42,421 nucleotides of DNA from an uncultured Eubacterium sp. (GTDB taxonomy: Bacteria; Bacillota; Clostridia; Peptostreptococcales; Anaerovoracaceae), in NCBI GenBank assembly GCA_905193765.1, contig CAJJPZ010000004.1:1-42421 (forward strand). Direction: 5' to 3'. The position numbers and the translations under genes are program-made. Each line of letters starts with the position of its first letter. The stretch's first letter is position 1. Below are positions 8,402 to 15,666 of this stretch, piece by piece. The notes below the pieces were generated by a model, which did not search any database, was not told where the DNA came from, and was given only the letters and a program-made list of their open reading frames with translations.

Positions 8402-10042
8402 CTATTTCATCAGCCGCAGTTTCCTGCAGAGTGCCAGCAGTTTCGCACCTTTCGGCAGCGTCAGCATTTCTTCTGATGTTATCATCTTTGTTCTCAGTGC
8501 GATGAATCCGTATACCGCTACACCTGTCACTATTGCTATGAACGTAGGTACCAGGTAGCTTCCTGCCGCCATGTAGAGGGCCTTGTACGCTGCAAAGACG
8601 ATGACGCCCATTATCAGCGATGCGACGAATGGTTTTATCAGCACGTTCTTTATGTCCAGCTTTGCCTTTGCATACTTCCTGACTGCCAGCACGTCCATCA
8701 CTGCCGCGAACATGTATGCGCACACCGTACCGATGGCGGCGCCGCGGACGTTGATCACCTCGACGCCTGTCAGCAGCCAGGTCACGCCGATCTTTATAAG
8801 CATGCCCATGAACAGGTTTCGTACCGGGATGGTCTGTTTACCCAGGCCCTGAAGGATCGCCGTGGAGATGCTGAGGATCGCAAGGAAAATGAAACTGACC
8901 GCATATATCTGCAGCGACGGTGCTGCGTTGAGGGCGCTTTCCTGCTGTCTCATGTAAAACAGCGCCAGCACAGGGCTTGCCAGCACGAACATTCCCACGG
9001 CACACGGCAGCGCTATGGTCATGGACATTTTGTAGCTGTTGTAGATGTCCCTGCGGAATCTTTCATGATCGCCGAGCCTGTTGGATTCGGAGATCATAGG
9101 CACTATGCTCATGACGAAGGCCTGTATGATGATCTGCGGGAACCCGATTATCGGCGCTGCGAAGGATGTCAGCTGGCCGAACAGCGCTTCCGCCTCGGCT
9201 TCCGAGCAGAACGCTGCCAGTCTGTATTTGACGATGACCACGTCTGCTAGATTCACCAGCGGCATGATCGACGCTGCGATGGTTATAGGTACCGCGATCT
9301 TTATGATCTGCATGATTATATCTCTGCCGGATTCTCTCGTTCCTCCGGTCATCATTTCCTGTCTCGATACCGGGAACCTGCTACGGCTGTATATTATCAG
9401 GATCACGATGAGACCCGCCAGCGCGCCCGCCGATGCGCCAAGGCTTCCGCCGCCTGCGCCGTGCATGATGTCACCGCCACCCGCCTGTTCTCCTCCCGGC
9501 AGGAGTCCTTTGAAGAGCACGTATGCAGCACTGAGTCCCACTGCCACGCGGAACAGCTGCTCCACTACCTCAGAGACCGCCGTCGGCTGCATCCGCTGCA
9601 TCCCCTGGAAAAATCCTCTGTAGGACGACATCACCGGAACGAATAGCAGTGCCGGCGCGATGGTCTTCATTGCAAATGCCGAGTTAGGCATATGGGCGAT
9701 ATGGACAGCGATGAAGTCCGAACCGAAGAACAGTATCACGAACCCCATGGTCCCCAGCACCCACATTATCTTTCTTGAAAGGGTGAACACTCTGTGAGCC
9801 TCGAAAAATTTTCCCACGGCGCACCTTTCCGCTACCATTTTGGATATGGCTACAGGCAGTCCGCTGGTGGCTATGACCAGCAGGAATGCGTATATGTCGT
9901 AGGCCGGGGTGTAGTATGCCATGCCCCTGTCGCCCAGTGTATTGGTCAGCGGCAGTCTGAACAGAAAGCCCATGACCTTGACTATGATCCCTGCCGCCGC
10001 AAGGATCGAAACACCTTTTATTAGAGATTTGTCTGATTTCAT
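8402..10042 (-). CDS. SpoVB/MurJ-type oligosaccharide flippase
   Basis: Integral membrane protein of 546 residues in the MOP (multidrug/oligosaccharidyl-lipid/polysaccharide) exporter superfamily, SpoVB-like branch. Such proteins flip lipid-linked cell-wall precursors or polysaccharide units. There are about 14 hydrophobic segments. KVMGFLFRLPLTNTLGDRGMAYY near the N-terminus, and the later SYRGFFQGMQRMQPTAVSEVVEQL, are characteristic of the SpoVB/MurJ group. The ATG at 10042 (MKSDKSLIKG) was chosen because the family begins there; AAGGGA lies upstream. The frame stays open for a further 99 codons but that part is not conserved-looking and includes a fragment resembling the end of telA. A Gly-rich loop (GGEQAGGGDIMHGAGGG) sits mid-protein. 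No partner gene adjoins it. Confidence 0.9.
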   Translation of the reverse strand: MKSDKSLIKGVSILAAAGIIVKVMGFLFRLPLTNTLGDRGMAYYTPAYDIYAFLLVIATSGLPVAISKMVAERCAVGKFFEAHRVFTLSRKIMWVLGTMGFVILFFGSDFIAVHIAHMPNSAFAMKTIAPALLFVPVMSSYRGFFQGMQRMQPTAVSEVVEQLFRVAVGLSAAYVLFKGLLPGGEQAGGGDIMHGAGGGSLGASAGALAGLIVILIIYSRSRFPVSRQEMMTGGTRESGRDIIMQIIKIAVPITIAASIMPLVNLADVVIVKYRLAAFCSEAEAEALFGQLTSFAAPIIGFPQIIIQAFVMSIVPMISESNRLGDHERFRRDIYNSYKMSMTIALPCAVGMFVLASPVLALFYMRQQESALNAAPSLQIYAVSFIFLAILSISTAILQGLGKQTIPVRNLFMGMLIKIGVTWLLTGVEVINVRGAAIGTVCAYMFAAVMDVLAVRKYAKAKLDIKNVLIKPFVASLIMGVIVFAAYKALYMAAGSYLVPTFIAIVTGVAVYGFIALRTKMITSEEMLTLPKGAKLLALCRKLRLMK

Positions 10043-10141
10043 AAATATTCCCGTCCCTTGAAAATCGTTTCGTTGAATCGTTTCACTGATATTTGCTGCG
10101 GCTGTATTTCGCGCGGGTCTCCCTCGTGCGCTGCTGCCTGT

Positions 10142-10170
10142 CCCATGCGAGAGTTCCCCGGCTTCAGCCG
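10142..10170. repeat. Left arm of a 29-bp perfect inverted repeat (partner 10840–10868)
   Basis: The 29 bases here are the exact reverse complement of 10840–10868. The two arms bracket tetrad array A and about 670 bp in total. The arm itself contains GGCTTCAGCC, a mini-hairpin that also occurs in the tail modules at 10840 and 32670. Confidence 0.85.
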
Positions 10171-10200
10171 GCACGGAACTCACCGCTCCGCCTTCCGGGT

Positions 10201-10245
10201 CCATCTGGTTCTCGATGTTCACCAGCTCCGCTTCCGCAGCCGCCA
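10201..10245 (-). pseudogene. Short duplicated fragment resembling the 3' end of telA
   Basis: On the minus strand this stretch encodes AEAELVNIENQM, against AAEVELVNIENQL at the C-terminus of TelA, about 1 kb away. At DNA level 10205–10234 matches 11263–11292 at 28 of 30 positions. It is upstream of, and happens to be in frame with, the flippase gene. It looks like a copy of the telA end carried along with the repeat element. Confidence 0.6.
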
Positions 10246-10481
10246 GATGATATTGTATCACATAAACGACCACGGTAAATGGAGAACGCGTAAAGTTTTG
10301 ATTTTGTTTAACTTTGCGCACCGGAAACTCCCCATGCAAAGTCTCGGCGGTGGATGGGCAGGTACGGGACTTCTGGTGCTGACTGAGATGCTTGCGGAAC
10401 GGCCGGTGGCGGCAGCCCTGCCTGCGGTGAGGATGGATGAAGCACGGTGAGGGTAGATGAAATGCGGTGCAGCTTTGCAGA

Positions 10482-10776
10482 GTAGGAAAACTGACTGTCT
10501 TTCAGAATAAATCTACCCTGCAGCCTGACATGGCTCTTCGCAGCCACCTCAGGCTGCATGTATGGTAGAATAATCAGCTTTTTTTCCATGAAAACCTACC
10601 ATCCGGCAGGCTCATGCCGATAAACAGGCCGATGTGACTACATAATCATGAGCAAACGGTAGGCTTTTTAAAAAAGTATATCAGAAACTCTACCATCAGG
10701 GACATGAGAATGCCATCGCAGTAAATGAGAAATGAGCAGCAGTAGGTTTCTGGCGAAAACATGCCTGAAACTCTAC
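10482..10776. repeat. Tetrad array A: four GTAG-N27-CTAC units
   Basis: Units start at GTAG positions 10482, 10565, 10659 and 10742, and each is exactly 35 bp to the end of CTAC. Spacings are 83, 94 and 83 bp. Units 3 and 4 end in AAACTCTAC; unit 2 ends in AAACCTAC. The spacer between units 1 and 2 holds a further GCAGCCTGA/TCAGGCTGC inverted repeat. The array and its left flank are nearly duplicated at 40640–40900 (array E). No gene is present from 10043 to 11221 apart from the telA-like fragment. Confidence 0.92.
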
Positions 10777-11162
10777 TCTCGCCGGAAACCTGCACGCCGA
10801 ATCGAGCAGTATACCGCCATGCTGTCGCATTTTCCACTTCGGCTGAAGCCGGGGAACTCTCGCATGGGACCTTCCGCCGAATCGAGCAGTACACCGCCAC
10901 GCGCTAAAGCGCTGCGGTGCTTGCCATCCTGCCCAAAGAGCCGCAAGGCGATTTGCAAGGCTGGCTGGACAGCGTAGCCGCAGGCGTAGGAACGAACGCA
11001 GTGAGTGTTACATGAGACCTTCCTCAGCTCACAAGTTCGCTGGGATAGGGCTTCAAGATTCGGGGATAGGTCTCCAAGCGTAGGCGAAGCCGTAGGAACG
11101 AACGTCAGTGAGTGTTGCATGGGACTTTCCGCGAGTTGCTTCGCAACTCGGGACAAGTCTCA
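10777..11162. repeat. Hairpin-rich tail module of array A
   Basis: Mosaic of short repeated phrases shared with 19090–19440, 24300–24650, 32562–32824 and 42187–42421, such as GACAGCGTAGCCGCAGGCG and AACGCAGTGAGTG. It holds mini-hairpins, for example GCGC-TAAA-GCGC, and CGAGTTGC/GCAACTCG within 11118–11162. That last piece is enclosed by GGGACTT/AAGTCTC. A 29-bp arm at 10840–10868 mirrors 10142–10170. The module ends directly against the T-tract of the telA terminator. Confidence 0.8.
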
Positions 11163-11208
11163 AAAAAATCCCCGGCCGTCTGCTGTTATGCAGGTCGTGA
11201 CCGGGGAT
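11162..11208 (-). terminator. Intrinsic terminator of the xpaC–telA operon
   Basis: On the minus strand ATCCCCGG pairs with CCGGGGAT (11168–11175 with 11201–11208), followed by seven T residues. It lies 14 bp after the telA stop codon. Confidence 0.9.
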
Positions 11209-11221
11209 CCGTGTTCCTGTG

Positions 11222-12358
11222 CTATGCGCGTATCGTCGTTGTTTCCATCAGCTTCTGTTTCAGCTGGTTCTCTATGTTCACCAGCTCCACTTCTGCTGCC
11301 TGACGCTTCTGTCTGCCTTCCTCCTGGATCTTCATGAGATCGTCCAGGGTGGCGATGAGCTCATTATTGGTGTGCTGCAGTGTCTCGATGTCCACGATGC
11401 CTCTCTCGTTCTCTGTCGCGATCTCCACTGTTGACTGGTGGAGCATCTCTGCGTTTTTCCTGAGCAGGTCGTTGGTTGTGTCTGTCACCATTGTCTGTGC
11501 TCTGATGGCTGCCTTGGAGTGAGCCATGCCCAGGGCTATGACCATCTGGTTTTTCCAGAGCGGTATTGTGTTCACCAGCGTCGAGTGGATCTTGTCCGAA
11601 AGCACTACGGCATTGGACTGCACCAGTCTTATCTGCGGTGCGTTCTGCAGGCATATGGTCCTGGTGAGATCCAGATCGTACAGTTTCTTCTCGAATCTCT
11701 CACACATAGAGGAATAATCCTTGACCTCCTGAGCGTCTTCGGGCAGTCCCGATGCGGCTGCTTTGGCCTGGAGTGCAGGCAGTTCCTGTTCTCTTGCTCT
11801 TTTCAGGGCGATTTTCCCAGCTTCGATATACATGGTTATTTCCTTGAAGAAGACCTTGTTGTTGTCGAAGAGCCTGTCCTGTATGGAAATATCCTTCAGC
11901 AGTGTCTCCTGATGTTTTTCCAGATTCCTCGTTATCGACTCGATGTTCCCCTCAACCTTGGTGTAATGAGCTTTCATCTGTTCTATTTTATTGGCTTTCT
12001 TTGCAAATAGCCCCTTGAAGCCTTTCTTTTCTTCCGGATCGTATTTCAGATCTGCCACCAGCTGGCTGATCATATCGCCGACCTCATCCATATCCTTGGC
12101 ACGAACGCTTTCCAGTACGGAATCCGAAAAATCCGCCAGACGCTTCTGGGCGCCTGCTCCGTATTTGATTATCAGATCCGAGTCGTGAAGATCTATCTTC
12201 TGTGAAAAGTCGTTTATCTGCTTCATCTCCTCCGGTGAGAATTTCTGAAGTCTGAATGCTTCGGCATCTTTCGGTTCCAGTTCTTTCACTGCAGGTACAT
12301 CATCTATGTCCAGCGACAGTGTAGGTGTCAGTGTTTCTGTGTTCATGTTATCTGTCAT
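11222..12358 (-). CDS. telA: Toxic anion resistance protein TelA
   Basis: Member of the TelA/YaaN family, 378 residues, named for tellurite resistance; its biochemical role is unsettled and linked to cell-envelope stress. It is a mostly helical cytoplasmic protein with no membrane segment. The FGLFAKKANKIEQM-like stretch (GFKGLFAKKANKIEQMKAHY), IPLWKNQMVIALGM and the long C-terminal helix (TLDDLMKIQEEGRQKRQAAE) are typical of the family. AGGAGG five bases before the ATG fixes the start. It follows xpaC with only a nine-base gap, the pairing usually found in Firmicutes, and is followed by a strong terminator. The promoter at 13321–13349 should serve both genes. Confidence 0.95.
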   Translation of the reverse strand: MTDNMNTETLTPTLSLDIDDVPAVKELEPKDAEAFRLQKFSPEEMKQINDFSQKIDLHDSDLIIKYGAGAQKRLADFSDSVLESVRAKDMDEVGDMISQLVADLKYDPEEKKGFKGLFAKKANKIEQMKAHYTKVEGNIESITRNLEKHQETLLKDISIQDRLFDNNKVFFKEITMYIEAGKIALKRAREQELPALQAKAAASGLPEDAQEVKDYSSMCERFEKKLYDLDLTRTICLQNAPQIRLVQSNAVVLSDKIHSTLVNTIPLWKNQMVIALGMAHSKAAIRAQTMVTDTTNDLLRKNAEMLHQSTVEIATENERGIVDIETLQHTNNELIATLDDLMKIQEEGRQKRQAAEVELVNIENQLKQKLMETTTIRA

Positions 12359-12367
12359 TTTTTCCTC

Positions 12368-13285
12368 CTATTTTATATCAAAGTCGGATCCCAGGAGTCC
12401 TTCCCGTTCAAGCATCTGCGTCAGCACGTCCACGTCTACCTGGGTCTCGGTGTTGTCGCGTTCGAAGATTTTGTTCTCTATTTCTCCGAATGCCTTCGCG
12501 CAGTTTTTCAGCACTTCCTCCACTTTCAGAGTGGTTTCGGCGTTGAGGCTGCCTTCATTGTATTTCTTTAAGAGCGCCATGGTCTTAGGTATGTAGGACG
12601 TTTTCATCCTGGCTACGCTGTCCATGGATCCAAGCTCGGGCTGCTCTCTGAGTTTCTGTCCGACACGTTTTATGGAGCGTTCTATGCCGGCCAGCGCCTG
12701 TCTCACGCTCTCATCCTGTGTCTTCGCTGCAGCTGTATGTATCAGTTCCGCATATGTCGCCGGTCTGTCTGTCTTTGCGCTCTGCTGCGTTCCCTGCTGT
12801 GGACTGCTCTGGCTCCCGGCGGCTGCACCGGCTGTGTCCGGACTCTGTCCGCTATTCAGCGGTTCCAGCGGTATACCGTTCACGGACAGGATAAGCATAT
12901 CGTACTTGCCATTGATGTATGCATCCACATTGCCGTTCTGATATATGAAAAAGTTCCTGTTGATCATGTCCTGCACGTCCGCTCTGACCTTTTCCGGCGG
13001 CAGTCCCATCTTCTCTGCAAGGAACGGGATCGGCGTATTACCGTGGTTGTTTATGAAAGACTCATACCTGTCCCACTTCCTGACTTTGCATCTCGATGTA
13101 ATGAGCAGCATCACTCCCGCCACGATAAATATCAGTGAGGTTATGAACATCGACAGTTCGAAGGATCCGGTATCTCCGAACAGACTCATCACCCCCATGA
13201 CCAGCAGTATCCAGCCCCAGATCTTCGCCGTCCTGCAGTTCCTCCTGTTTTTTATTTTTTTCAATGCTGACGCATCGTATATCAT
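12368..13285 (-). CDS. xpaC: XpaC-like protein (5-bromo-4-chloroindolyl phosphate hydrolysis family)
   Basis: Membrane-anchored protein of 305 residues of the XpaC family. Two transmembrane segments lie at about residues 22–68 (IWGWILLVMGVMSL and ITSLIFIVAGVMLLI). A small winged-helix-like stretch follows (PFLAEKMGLPPEKVRADVQDMI). A low-complexity Gln/Ser/Ala linker is at about 145–170, and the C-terminal helical domain contains the family signature SYIPKTMALLKKYNEG. AAGGAG precedes the ATG by six bases. It is the first gene of the xpaC–telA operon. The name comes from a phosphatase-like phenotype; no catalytic motif is evident here, and a scaffold or envelope-stress role with TelA is as likely. 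Confidence 0.9.
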   Translation of the reverse strand: MIYDASALKKIKNRRNCRTAKIWGWILLVMGVMSLFGDTGSFELSMFITSLIFIVAGVMLLITSRCKVRKWDRYESFINNHGNTPIPFLAEKMGLPPEKVRADVQDMINRNFFIYQNGNVDAYINGKYDMLILSVNGIPLEPLNSGQSPDTAGAAAGSQSSPQQGTQQSAKTDRPATYAELIHTAAAKTQDESVRQALAGIERSIKRVGQKLREQPELGSMDSVARMKTSYIPKTMALLKKYNEGSLNAETTLKVEEVLKNCAKAFGEIENKIFERDNTETQVDVDVLTQMLEREGLLGSDFDIK

Positions 13286-13320
13286 TCTTTGCTCCTTTCG
13301 TACAAAAAGTTCTTGCTTAT

Positions 13321-13349
13321 ATTATAAGAAAATCCTCCGGTGTCAGCAA
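13321..13349 (-). promoter_or_regulatory. Sigma-A promoter of xpaC–telA
   Basis: On the minus strand TTGCTG (13349–13344), 17 bp, then TATAAT (13326–13321). It ends 35 bp before the xpaC start. Confidence 0.8.
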
Positions 13350-13420
13350 TACATCGGAGGAAAATATTTTACATCGTTTTACATTTGTGTGGAATCTACG
13401 TTACTAAGAGGTTTTATCGT

Positions 13421-14098
13421 TTATCTGCTTTCATCTCCCATGGCGTCTTCGATGATGTCGTAGTGTTCGTCGATGGCGGCTTCGCAGGCGTCCCGGTCCT
13501 TTGCTTCGAGGGCTGCCAGGATCTTCTGATGAGCGTTGTGAGTACGGCTGCGAAGGACGCCGCCTGAACTTTTCAGGACGTCCCTGACCCATTCCAGATA
13601 AACGTCGCTCACTGCATCCATCATCTCTATCCAGAACCGGTTGTCGGAGGTCTGCACCAGCAGGTAATGGAACTGCCGGTCCTTTGCAGCCAGCTCGTCT
13701 GTGTCCTCCGGCGTCGCCTCAAGGAGCCGCTGCATCTCCGACAGATCCGTATCGCTGCGCTGTATTATGGATGCGCAGACCGACTTTTCCATGGTGCGGC
13801 GGAAGTCGCAGATGTCTTTCTGGGAGACCAGCCTTATCTGCACCAGCATCCTTATCATTTCCGAAAATTTCTTCGAGATATTTCCCGTGAAATAATTCCC
13901 GGATCCCCGGCGGCTCTCGATGAGGCCCATGTTTTCCAGCGTCCGCAGCGCTTCCCTTGTGGAGTTACGGCTTATGCAAAGCTGCTCCGCCAGTGCCCGC
14001 TCGGTGGGGAGCCTGTCCCCGATGTTTATGTTCCCGTCTCTTATTTCGCTGCTGAGGTACTGCACAGCTTTCTGGTATTCACGGCTTCCTGTGTCCAT
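13421..14098 (-). CDS. GntR-family transcriptional regulator (FadR subfamily)
   Basis: DNA-binding regulator of 225 residues. A winged helix-turn-helix lies at about residues 5–75 (GDRLPTERALAEQLCISRNSTREALRTLENMGLIESRRGSGNYF), a textbook GntR sequence. It is followed by an all-helical FCD effector domain, with ligand residues of the type D-x3-R and H (DICDFRRTMEK, RQFHYLLVQ, HQKILAALEAKD). AAGGAG stands six bases before the ATG. The gene is downstream of lrgA–lrgB and on the same strand, with a 173-bp gap that contains a hairpin at 14128–14157. A 15-bp palindrome on the lrgA promoter is of the kind FadR-type regulators bind, so it probably represses lrgAB and itself in response to a small carboxylate; the ligand is not known. 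Confidence 0.92.
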   Translation of the reverse strand: MDTGSREYQKAVQYLSSEIRDGNINIGDRLPTERALAEQLCISRNSTREALRTLENMGLIESRRGSGNYFTGNISKKFSEMIRMLVQIRLVSQKDICDFRRTMEKSVCASIIQRSDTDLSEMQRLLEATPEDTDELAAKDRQFHYLLVQTSDNRFWIEMMDAVSDVYLEWVRDVLKSSGGVLRSRTHNAHQKILAALEAKDRDACEAAIDEHYDIIEDAMGDESR

Positions 14099-14127
14099 GA
14101 TCGTCTCCTTTTCTGAAATATACTGCT

Positions 14128-14157
14128 GCTGCCGGCTCCTTCATCTACACCGGCAGC
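14128..14157 (-). promoter_or_regulatory. Intercistronic hairpin between lrgB and gntR
   Basis: GCTGCCGG (14128–14135) pairs exactly with CCGGCAGC (14150–14157) around a 14-nt loop. There is no T-tract, so it is more likely an mRNA-processing or partial-termination element than a full terminator. Confidence 0.45.
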
Positions 14158-14271
14158 ATAGGTGTCCTCCGAAAGACGCTTCAGCCCACTAGCAGTCCGG
14201 TGCCATCTTTTCCTGGTCACCTGAGTTCCGGCGTCCCGGTACGCAGGCGAACCCTCTGCTGCGTCTGCCCT

Positions 14272-14961
14272 TTACATGAGCTGTGCGAATACCGAAGCCC
14301 CCACTACTGTCAGCATCCCCGATACCGCTATGGAAAGGCTGCTCATGGCCCCTTCGATCTCGCCCATTTCCATGGCTCTCGACGTGCCCATGGCGTGGGA
14401 GGATGAACCGATAGCGATCCCTCTGGCGATGGGGTCTGTCAACCTGAACAGTCTGCAGACTGACGGTGCGAATATATTGCCGATGAGTCCCGTAATTATG
14501 ATGACCGCCACTGTCAGCGTTGAATAGCCGCCCAGTTCCGCTGAAACGCCCATGCCGATGGCTGTGGTGATGGACTTTGGCAGCAGCGTAACATATTCGC
14601 TGTGGGAAAGTCCGAACAGGACGCTCATAGCCAGTATGCAAAGCAGCGTTGTAAGAACCCCTGACATTATCCCTGCGATGATCGCTTTCCAGTTGTGTTT
14701 CAGCATGTCTATCTTTTCATAAAGGGGCACTGCCAGACAGACCGTGGCAGGCGTCAGCAGATAGCTCAGGTATCTGGCGCCTTCGTAATAGGTATCGTAG
14801 TCTATGTGCGATACCGCCAGTATGATGATGGTCACGGCGATGGAAATCAGCAGCGGATTGAACACTGCCAGCTTGAACCGGCTCTGAAGGAAAGCCCCCA
14901 GTCCGTATGCGGCTATGCTCACCGCCACACCGAAAAACACCGAGTTCTCAAACAGTTCCAT
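14272..14961 (-). CDS. lrgB: LrgB/CidB family membrane protein
   Basis: Polytopic membrane protein of 229 residues of the LrgB family, partner of LrgA. The pair is known for effects on murein hydrolase activity and, in several Firmicutes, for pyruvate transport. Conserved features include NPLLISIAVTIIIL, YLLTPATVCLAVPLYEK, LLPKSITTAIGMGVSAELGG and GIAIGSSSHAMGTSRAMEMGEIEGAMSSL. The ATG at 14961 was chosen because AAGGAG lies six bases upstream. It overlaps the end of lrgA by 14 bp, which implies translational coupling. Confidence 0.93.
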   Translation of the reverse strand: MELFENSVFFGVAVSIAAYGLGAFLQSRFKLAVFNPLLISIAVTIIILAVSHIDYDTYYEGARYLSYLLTPATVCLAVPLYEKIDMLKHNWKAIIAGIMSGVLTTLLCILAMSVLFGLSHSEYVTLLPKSITTAIGMGVSAELGGYSTLTVAVIIITGLIGNIFAPSVCRLFRLTDPIARGIAIGSSSHAMGTSRAMEMGEIEGAMSSLSIAVSGMLTVVGASVFAQLM

Positions 14962-15496
14962 TGCCTTCTCCTTTCCTGATGCCGCAGACATTTACAGATT
15001 CTATGATACATACTGGCTCTTTAACGACATCTATCTCTGATGCCTTTTCAGTTCCTTTGCCATGTAAACCCGGCTCAGCCGTTGATGTCGGACATTCCCT
15101 GCGGGAACCTGATCCTTTTGCGGCGACTGCTCCCGGCTCCACGGCTTCCTTTCTCCCCAGACGCAGAGCGAACTGAGTCACATGCCCGCAGATTATCATT
15201 ACTGCGAAAGTCGATACCACGGTTATCACGCCGTATGCGATCAGATTCGGTTTTATCACGTGCCACAGCGTCATCAGCTCCACCGCCGCCGGAATGAACA
15301 TCAGTGGCATTATCTCTATGAGAAAATCCGCAGTGCCTTTCACTGTGCCGACCCTGATGATCCCGAAGTGCAGGCACAGGAACATTATCACCAGCCCGTA
15401 TATGCTGGCAGGCACAGGCAGCGGGATGAAATAGTTCAGTATCTCCCCCACGAATGAAATGACTAATATTATACCGAATTGTCCGATGTACTTCAT
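14948..15496 (-). CDS. lrgA: LrgA/CidA family holin-like protein with extended C-terminus
   Basis: Small membrane protein of the LrgA/CidA family, 182 residues. The first 120 residues carry the four family membrane segments (IPLPVPASIYGLVIMFLCL, FLIEIMPLMFIPAAVELM, ITVVSTFAVMIICGHVTQ). The usual family length is about 115–140 residues. Here a hydrophilic tail of about 60 residues follows (KEAVEPGAVAAKGSGSRREC and onward), whose last codons overlap lrgB by 14 bp. The tail has no recognisable motif and may have arisen by loss of a stop codon into the lrgB leader. AAGGATATATT precedes the ATG. It is first in the lrgA–lrgB(–gntR) operon. Confidence 0.9.
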   Translation of the reverse strand: MKYIGQFGIILVISFVGEILNYFIPLPVPASIYGLVIMFLCLHFGIIRVGTVKGTADFLIEIMPLMFIPAAVELMTLWHVIKPNLIAYGVITVVSTFAVMIICGHVTQFALRLGRKEAVEPGAVAAKGSGSRRECPTSTAEPGLHGKGTEKASEIDVVKEPVCIIESVNVCGIRKGEGNGTV

Positions 15497-15522
15497 AATA
15501 TATCCTTTCGAGTCGTTTTTAT

Positions 15523-15564
15523 ATTGGTAGTACCAATTATACTACCCGCCCTGCAGGCTGTCAA
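15523..15564 (-). promoter_or_regulatory. Consensus promoter and GntR-type operator of lrgAB
   Basis: On the minus strand TTGACA (15564–15559), 17 bp, TATAAT (15541–15536): a perfect sigma-A promoter. The palindrome ATTGGTAGTACCAAT (15523–15537) overlaps the -10 end and the start site. TGGT…ACCA is the general form of FadR-subfamily operators, and such a regulator is encoded by the third gene of this cluster. Repression by steric block is the natural reading. Confidence 0.85.
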
Positions 15565-15666
15565 TCGATGCAGAGCATACTGCATAAAGTCGGAAAAAAC
15601 AGAAAACCGACTATATAGAAAAAGCCTGTATGGATATGGTATCCCACAAGCTTTCATAAACAAATT

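Noticed and set aside
10043..10339. Longer N-terminus for the flippase
   Set aside because: The upstream part is not hydrophobic, includes a telA-like fragment and tail repeat sequence, and SpoVB-type proteins begin at the chosen methionine.
10482..10776. CRISPR array (regularly spaced repeats with unique spacers)
   Set aside because: Units are palindromic, differ inside, reverse orientation in mid-array, are limited to four, and spacer lengths are unequal by design; no cas genes occur in the window.
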